Origin: JAGNRR01 sp964409905
GTDB lineage: Bacteria; Bacteroidota; Bacteroidia; Chitinophagales; Chitinophagaceae
Assembly (NCBI GenBank): GCA_964409905.1
Contig: CAYPET010000043.1
Coordinates: 1 to 8,344, forward strand
DNA length: 8,344 nucleotides
Direction: 5' to 3'
Below the pieces are notes generated by a model. It saw only the letters and a list, made by a program, of their open reading frames with translations, searched no databases and was not told where the DNA came from. This document shows positions 1-6,500 of the stretch, piece by piece. Position numbers and translations under genes: made by a program. Each line of letters starts with the position of its first letter. Position 1 is the stretch's first letter.

Positions 1-55
1 TATCTGCTATGATTGCTCGCCATCCATCTGTTCCAAACTTAATTTTGTCCGCCAT
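1..55 (-). CDS. Phosphoglucomutase/phosphomannomutase family protein, N-terminal fragment (cut by window edge)
   Basis: Only 18 codons are visible, reading MADKIKFGTDGWRAIIAD. The FGTDGWR segment near residues 7-13 matches the conserved N-terminus of alpha-D-phosphohexomutases, where the TDG-x-R motif opens domain I and the Arg helps bind the sugar phosphate. These cytoplasmic enzymes interconvert hexose 1- and 6-phosphates for glycogen, cell-wall or polysaccharide precursors. The catalytic phosphoserine, metal-binding and sugar-binding loops lie outside the window, so the substrate (glucose, mannose or glucosamine phosphate) cannot be decided. The ATG at 55 is the only plausible start: the protein begins immediately before the conserved motif, as in Bacteroidota homologues. 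The gene has its own promoter just upstream and is separated from the upstream operon by an intrinsic terminator, so it is probably transcribed independently. Family assignment is fairly sure; specificity is unknown. Confidence 0.8.
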   Translation of the reverse strand, partial: MADKIKFGTDGWRAIIAD

Positions 56-72
56 AATTTAAAATTATCAGG

Positions 73-100
73 CAAAGTTAAGCCTTCTATTGACTATTTG
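73..100 (-). promoter_or_regulatory. Predicted Bacteroidota-type promoter of the phosphohexomutase gene
   Basis: On the minus strand, TAACTTTG (73-80) is an exact match to the Bacteroidota -7 consensus TAnnTTTG. The expected -33 TTTG is only approximated by TTTTC, 19 nt further upstream (about 100-104). Transcription should begin around 66-69, giving a leader of only about 12-14 nt before the ATG at 55. No Shine-Dalgarno sequence is present, as is usual in this phylum. The match and position are seen directly; activity is inferred. Confidence 0.5.
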
Positions 101-135
101 AAAATCATCCGAAATGAAATAGGAATACAATTTGT

Positions 136-172
136 AAAAAAAGAAAGGCATGCGTCTTATACACATGCCTCC
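136..172 (-). terminator. Rho-independent terminator of the adhesin-PorP-OmpA operon
   Basis: Read on the minus strand, a 10-bp stem (161-170 pairing with 146-155, one G-U wobble in the RNA) closes a 5-nt loop at 156-160. After the short linker TTTC it is followed by seven T (complement of 136-142). The stem starts with AGGCATG and ends with CATGCCT. It lies about 46 nt past the stop codon of the OmpA-family gene, which is where an operon terminator is expected, and just upstream of the promoter of the next gene. Confidence 0.88.
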
Positions 173-218
173 CAATGTTTTTTGACAGAAAAAGTTTAAA
201 CCTACATCGACCTGAAAA

Positions 219-2492
219 TTAAAACTTGGTAATCTTAAATTCAGTCCGTCTATTTTCCTGATGATGTTCTTCAGAACAATTCTCTACTTGTTTATCTTCA
301 CAATCCCTGAAAGCACTTAAACCGATAGACTCTACCGATTTTTCACATTCACATGCACAATCGTTAACCAATTGGGTTTCTCCATAGCCTTTATAACTCA
401 ACCTGTATTTTTCGATACCTCTACTAACGATGTACTCTACAGCCGCCTTAGCTCGATTATTTGAAAGTTCCTGATTATATTCAGCCGTCTGACGACAATC
501 TGTATGTGAACCTAATTCAATCTCTAAAGTTGGATTGCTTCGCATGATGTCTACAATATTATCTAATTCATCTGTCGCATCTTCCCTGATAATAGCTTCA
601 TCCAAATCATAATAAATATTATCAATTACATATGACTTTCCTAACTGAACTACTCCCAAACTAAGTTCATGTGTTAATTCAGACGGACACTCTACCCCAT
701 TCGTATTAATCACACCAGTTGTGGCAAGATACTTCTCTTCAGGATCCAAAATTTCTTTTCCCGCAACCAATTCATACTTATTGTCTCCTATTACACCCTC
801 GAAACGCGCACAGCCATTCTCGTCTGTCAATGCCGTGAAAGATATACCTTCCACCTCACTAATCACTTTAATACTGGCTTTCGGAACAGGAACTCCTAAA
901 TTGGCATCATTTACACATACAATCAAAGTACATGTATTGTCTGCCACTCTTCTCAGCGGCACTTCAATATTTACCTCATCTTCGAAAACACTAAATGGGA
1001 TTTCTTTAGGGAAATAGCCGTTGAGGTTTGCGTATAGTAAACAAGAGCTAAACGGATCAACAGCCACGGATCCTCGTCCTCGATTATCTGAGTAAAATTC
1101 TGTTTCCATGCACTTTCTTAAATCCAACTGTACTTCTTCTAGTGGCTCAAGAGTTTCAGCATCATAAGTCAGAATATTGATCATTACCCCACTACCCAAT
1201 CTACTTTTGCCATCCTTAAACTTAAAGGTGTATATATCATCAGATCCTTTTCCACCAGGGCGATTAGAACTCAAAAAGCCAAATCCAGCCTCTGTATTAT
1301 AGACATAATTAAAATCATCAAAAGAGGTGTTAAACGGCGCACCGATATTTTCTGGAGTACTCCACTTTTCACCATCAAACATGGCCGTATAGATATCTAA
1401 ACCACCCAAGCCATAATGACCATCTGATGCAAAATATATTTCATTTTGAGCACTAAAGAATGGATACTCCTCATCAGCAGGCGTATTAATTGCTTCTCCC
1501 AGGTTTTTTGGAGATGACCATTGCTCATCCGTTTTCGTAATGATATACAAATCTGTTCCGCCATAGCTTTTATCAAAATCCTCAGAATCACTTGAAAAAA
1601 TAATGGTGTTCCCATCAGACGATATAGCCGCATGACCCACCGAGTATTCCTTATTGTTGAAGTCAAAATCAGTAGCGTACTTTTTTAACTTTGAAGACTT
1701 CTCGTTCAGGTCTACCTCTACTAATTCGAGTTTAACCGTTTTATCACTTTTCGCTTTGTACGTTTTACCTTTTTTGTACTGACTCCTAGTCAAATACATC
1801 ATATCATCATAAAAAACCGCTGGTCCATCGTGATACATACCATTGTATTGGTTGTTTTGAAACTTAACCGCTTGAGTCTGACTATCTGGCCCTACATTAG
1901 ATGAATATAAATCAGTATATTTTCCATGGGTCCAGTTATCCTGCTGTCCAATAGAATTATTTCTTGCAGAAGTAAAAACCACTTCAACCAAATTTTTAAA
2001 CGTAATTCCAAAATCCGAGGCCTCTGAATTTAAACCTTCTGCATTGCTCATGATAACATTCGGATTCGGTTTAGATAGACTTTCTATATAATCGAAACCA
2101 CTTATAATACCCGAAACAAATGCACTGTTTTTATCAGTTTTATAAGATTCCCAACTTTCTAAAGCTTTATCATACTTCTTTGTACTTCTCAATGCCTGGG
2201 AATAGAAAAAACGATGTTCGGGAGTTTCGCTATCTAATTCGACTAGCTTTCCATACCATCGCTCACTTTCCGCGAAATTTCCCGTATAACGATAAGCCTT
2301 AGCGAGACCTTCAACAGCTCTCAAATTTTCAACATCCTTATCGATAGCTTTTTTATACTCTTCAATGGCATTGATAAAATCGAATTTTTTCAAATACTTA
2401 TCACCGAGCTTTGCACCTCTCTGAGCTGAAAGCGAAACGGTGAAAAACAGGCAAACCAATGCCGTTAACAATATTTTTGGGTAATTATTCAT
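219..2492 (-). CDS. OmpA-family protein with TPR, PD40 propeller and carboxypeptidase-regulatory-like domains (PorE-like)
   Basis: This 757-aa protein is probably periplasmic and outer-membrane associated. It has a signal peptide at residues 1-23 (cleavage likely at SLSA|Q) with no convincing lipobox. TPR-like helices follow at about 28-115. PD40/WD40-like propeller blades lie at about 153-425, with blade signatures such as SSDGNTIIFSSD (291-302) and FLSSNRPGGKGSDDIY (406-421). Two carboxypeptidase-regulatory-like beta-sandwich regions span about 434-610. A C-terminal OmpA domain spans about 617-757; it carries GSHTD (661-665), LSNNRAKA (676-683) and NRRTEF (747-752), including the Asp and Arg that bind diaminopimelate in peptidoglycan. 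Porphyromonas PorE has the same domain order and links the T9SS to peptidoglycan. It is the last gene of the operon, 19 nt after the PorP/SprF-like gene, with no SD site. The odd feature is a Cys-rich insertion at residues 711-740. It could serve the neighbouring cargo rather than the core T9SS. Confidence 0.9.
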   Translation of the reverse strand: MNNYPKILLTALVCLFFTVSLSAQRGAKLGDKYLKKFDFINAIEEYKKAIDKDVENLRAVEGLAKAYRYTGNFAESERWYGKLVELDSETPEHRFFYSQALRSTKKYDKALESWESYKTDKNSAFVSGIISGFDYIESLSKPNPNVIMSNAEGLNSEASDFGITFKNLVEVVFTSARNNSIGQQDNWTHGKYTDLYSSNVGPDSQTQAVKFQNNQYNGMYHDGPAVFYDDMMYLTRSQYKKGKTYKAKSDKTVKLELVEVDLNEKSSKLKKYATDFDFNNKEYSVGHAAISSDGNTIIFSSDSEDFDKSYGGTDLYIITKTDEQWSSPKNLGEAINTPADEEYPFFSAQNEIYFASDGHYGLGGLDIYTAMFDGEKWSTPENIGAPFNTSFDDFNYVYNTEAGFGFLSSNRPGGKGSDDIYTFKFKDGKSRLGSGVMINILTYDAETLEPLEEVQLDLRKCMETEFYSDNRGRGSVAVDPFSSCLLYANLNGYFPKEIPFSVFEDEVNIEVPLRRVADNTCTLIVCVNDANLGVPVPKASIKVISEVEGISFTALTDENGCARFEGVIGDNKYELVAGKEILDPEEKYLATTGVINTNGVECPSELTHELSLGVVQLGKSYVIDNIYYDLDEAIIREDATDELDNIVDIMRSNPTLEIELGSHTDCRQTAEYNQELSNNRAKAAVEYIVSRGIEKYRLSYKGYGETQLVNDCACECEKSVESIGLSAFRDCEDKQVENCSEEHHQENRRTEFKITKF

Positions 2493-2511
2493 AACTATTA
2501 ATTTCCAATTT

Positions 2512-3528
2512 TTAGAAATAATTAATGTATCGCGGTGTAGTAATTCGCATACCGTCTATCATGTCACGCTTTCTGTCAAACTTAAAATTCAAAAGAAATT
2601 CATGCGAACCGCTTTGATAACTTCTCAAATCAGACATGGTGTAATCGTATGCATAACCAATTTCAAGATTCTTCACCACCATGAATTTAGCCATACCTAT
2701 AACCGCAGAGCCTTGCCCCACTTTTACCTGTTGATTATCTACGAAGTAATTTCCCCCAAATCGGTATCCAGCTCCTAACCAGATTCTGTCATAAAAGAGA
2801 AAATTCGCATTCACATCAAAATCAATCGGCGTTTGAACAGCAAACTTCATAAGGGTAGATGGATAAAACTTAAAGTTACCATCCAGCTTGCCAATTACAG
2901 CACCAGCCGTAGCATAATAATGGCGTATTTCCTGGGCGTTATTAGAACCAATTGCCAAATTCGTATATAAGGCATTATCCAACAAACGCGGAACTGCAAA
3001 TCCTAGGTAAAATCTATCTTTTTTATTCCATAAATAAATACCCGCCCCGAAATTGAAGGTATTGATATTCGGATATTCATTCAACTCCAAAGCTCTTGGA
3101 TCTGCAGCATCAAGAAAATCAATATTATCCACCTGATAAAGCTTATAATTACCCTTAACACCAATAGAAAGTTTCAATTTAGAGCCTAATGGTATTCGGT
3201 AGGCATAATTTATACCAAAATCAAAGGTCTTATATGGACCAATAAGATCATTATGGAAATTAAAACCCAAGGCATTATTTGACCGCTTAAACGGGGAATG
3301 AATACTCAAAGAAGTTGATTGAGGGGCTCCTTCAATCTTATCGCCTACATTAAAGAAACGCCATTGCTCTCTATGAATCGCTTCTACATGAAGAGCTTCT
3401 TTCTTTCCCGTATACGCAGGGTTGAAATAAACATTATTGAACATGTAAAAAGAATACTGCGCATCTTGCTGAGCCCATCCTTGGAAGGCCACTAGTGCAC
3501 AAATCAATACAATTATTATTCTTCTCAT
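2512..3528 (-). CDS. Type IX secretion system membrane protein of the PorP/SprF family
   Basis: The 338-aa product has a signal peptide (residues 1-19, GWA|QQD). It is followed by the family hallmark QDAQYSFYMFNNVYFNPAYT (residues 21-40), which matches the Q-D-x-Q-[FY]-S-x-Y-M-F-N-x-x-[FY]-x-N-P-A-Y pattern of PorP/SprF proteins. The rest alternates polar and hydrophobic residues with frequent aromatic and Gly residues (for example FDFGINYAYRI, IWLGAGYRFGGNYF). This fits an outer-membrane beta-barrel of the usual family length, and the protein ends in an aromatic residue. In Flavobacterium johnsoniae SprF is needed for secretion of the adhesin SprB, and PorP/SprF paralogues tend to sit beside their type B cargo. 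Here the gene follows its likely cargo by 28 nt and precedes the OmpA/PD40 gene by 19 nt. No SD site is visible at either junction. The family call is secure; whether it is the core PorP or a cargo-specific paralogue is inferred, with the latter favoured by context. Confidence 0.93.
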   Translation of the reverse strand: MRRIIIVLICALVAFQGWAQQDAQYSFYMFNNVYFNPAYTGKKEALHVEAIHREQWRFFNVGDKIEGAPQSTSLSIHSPFKRSNNALGFNFHNDLIGPYKTFDFGINYAYRIPLGSKLKLSIGVKGNYKLYQVDNIDFLDAADPRALELNEYPNINTFNFGAGIYLWNKKDRFYLGFAVPRLLDNALYTNLAIGSNNAQEIRHYYATAGAVIGKLDGNFKFYPSTLMKFAVQTPIDFDVNANFLFYDRIWLGAGYRFGGNYFVDNQQVKVGQGSAVIGMAKFMVVKNLEIGYAYDYTMSDLRSYQSGSHEFLLNFKFDRKRDMIDGMRITTPRYINYF

Positions 3529-3556
3529 TTTTCTAAATTTGAGTTTATCTTAATTT

Positions 3557-6500
3557 TTATCTAAAGATTACCACATAAGAAGCAATCTGTCTTCCACTGC
3601 CATTATTTAACTTCAATACATAGAAGTACGTACCATCTGGTAATTGAAGGTTACTAAAATTCAAGCCAGCAAAATTGTTTTGGTATGGTCCCTCACTATT
3701 CCATACTTCATCGCCCCATCTATTGAATACACCCATGGTTGCATTAGGGTATAATAGATCAAGGTTTGGAATTTCAAAGAGATCATTAAATCCATCTCCA
3801 TTCGGCGTAAAGCCTTCTGGAATATACAATTCACCGTCTACAAGTAATATGACTGTTGCGGTGTCGCAGAGCTCCTCCCCATCAATCATGTACTGACAAA
3901 CGACATACTGGAAGCTATCTACCTCTGCAAAATCCGTTTCGGAAATATATACAGGTTGACCACCTACAACCGGAGAATCTATAGAACCGTAAAGTGGATC
4001 CAAAATAATACTTACTATAGTTTCTACCGCATCCCCATTGAGGGTGTCATTAGCTAGAACAGGTAAAGTCACTGTTGAGCCAGCAATTACATCAAAGGTA
4101 TCTGGCATCGCCACAATAGGATCTTCCGATACCGGAATCACATTGAAACATACTACGAAAGTATCCAATAGATTAGGACAAGCTGCATTATAAATTCCAA
4201 TTATCGCAGAATCCACTCCACTCATATTTGGAAAAGGTGTATAGGTATATGTACCAGCATTGTTATCAATTACTATTGTGGATGCCGGATCCAACTGAGA
4301 ACCATCGAGAACAACAAACTCAACACCGCCTGTGATTACTGCAGTCAAGTCATCATTTGCAGACCAATCCGCCGTATTACCCACTAACACACTATCCTCC
4401 AATACATCATAACATCCATCATCATTTGCAATAGGCTCTCCATCTACAAACAAAGTCAAACTATCTATAGTAGAACAGAAGTTCTGACCGAAAGCTACGT
4501 TTGCAACTGCATAGTATGTCGTATTAACTGTTGGAGATACCACCGCATCCGCATTCCAAGACAAAATAGGACCAGTGATTGAATCGCTTCTCCACGAGTA
4601 GGAAGCCTGACTAAATCCTGTAATTATTGCCTCTAAAGTATAATCCGTATTCAAACAGAAGGTATCCGCACTTAACACTGATAAACCTGCTGCCTCATTT
4701 ACCGTGATGATTACCTCATCTTTAGCAATACAATCACCGATTACTTCATACCACTCAAACAAATAGGTGCTGGTAGGATTGTTATATGGCACCAAGCCAT
4801 CCACAATTGCTTGATTATCCGTAGAATCAGACCAAGTCAAATCCTCATTTCCTACATAAATCCAGTACCCAGTAGCACCCGGTGTTAATGTGGCATTCAA
4901 TTGAACTGATCCACCCGCTTGCGTTAAACAAATCGTTGTATCATTTCCAGCTGAAGTTTCATGCGGCTCTGTTACGATAATTGATACTGTATCCGAAACC
5001 TCGCATAAACCATTAATGTTCGTCCATACGAAAGTATACACATTATCTGTCCCCGGTAAGTTATTGGCTTCTACCGAAACAACAGCATTTGGATTAGTCG
5101 CATCGATTGCAACTGTTTGTCCAGCGATTTGTGTCCAAAATGCGATTAAACCATCTCCCGTAGCTTGCAACTGGTAGTCTTGGAATCCACATACTGTATC
5201 ATCCGGACCAGCAAATACGTTTGTTGGTAAACTGTCAATGGTAAAACAAACTTCAGCCGTATCAGGACTTGTTAAGCCTAAAGCTGGTAAAAAGGCTACA
5301 GCTTGATAACAATTTTCTCCCGGCACCGCAGGTGGAGTAAATGGACTACCCGTACCTATAATCACACCATTTTGAATCCATTGAATTTCTGAACCTGGCT
5401 CACTTGTACCTGTCAATGCAGGTATGGCTTCCGTTTCACATATGTTCTGAACAGCATCTAGAATTGGAATATCCACTACTGGAACAACTGTAACCGAAAC
5501 GAATGTGGTATCACAGAAAACACCTGAACATGTAATAATACAGAAAGTATCCTGACCATAGAAGTCTGGATTAGGGTTGTATTCTATACATGGTAAAAAT
5601 GTCGTATTCAAAGTTCCATTGCTAGGGTTACCACAGATAAATTGATTATCGATTGGACTAGCAAAATTTGTCAATGAATCAGTACATATAGAAACAGGAC
5701 CCATATCTTCAATAACACTAATACTACTTGAATCCGGTACACCGTTGATTGTAACTGTTACCATCGCTGTAGCACACAACACTGGTNNNNNNNNNNNNNN
5801 NNNNNNNNNNNNNNNNNNNNNNNNNNNNNNNNNNNNNNNNNNNNNNNNNNNNNNNNNNNNNNNNNNNNNNNNNNNNNNNNNNNNNNTTGGTGCAACTTGA
5901 TCTTCTGTAACACCTGTTAGTGTCTCATTACCTTGACTTGGTGGGTCATTAACTGGATTAACTGTTATTATCACTAATGCCGTATCGCATATCGTATTTG
6001 GCGCTGAAGTTGTATCGCAAAGTGAATAGCTTAGGGTATCCAAGCCATTAAAATTTGCGTTTGGCGCGTAATCAATCGTGCCATTCAAATTGACTACTGC
6101 TGTTCCATTTGAAGCCGGCGTTAGAATAGTAATGGCCGTTGTCGTATCAATAGCAGTGAAAAGAAGGGTGTCATTAAGTAATACATTAATAGTAACAGCC
6201 GAATCTTCCAACGTAGATGCAAGATCATTAACCGTAATTACATCTGTTAAGCATACGAAGTAATTCACAACAACAGGGATGCTTATTGTAGAACCTACAT
6301 TCCCACTTGTCGCGCCATTCGCTGGAAACTCACTTAATGCTGGGGAGCTAGTCGTACCATTTGAGCCTCCTAAAACAGACTTTGACGAGCCATCAACTGA
6401 GGCAACAATTGAAATGACACCACCACCACCACCGCCGCCAGGTCCTTCGTTTTCATTGTTCGTAATTAACTGATTTCCACCAGATCCACCATTCGCAGCA

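Noticed and set aside
146..183. Possible bidirectional terminator, because the hairpin is also followed on the plus strand by a T run at 178-183
   Set aside because: The T run is separated from the stem by about seven bases, including CCC, and no plus-strand gene ends here.
721..1017. Plus-strand 98-codon frame opposite the OmpA/PD40 gene
   Set aside because: It lies wholly antisense to a well-supported conserved domain region, and the sequence has no recognisable features or promoter.
6279..6473. Plus-strand 64-codon frame with a polyproline run
   Set aside because: It is antisense to Gly codons of the adhesin; the proline run simply mirrors the GGT repeats.
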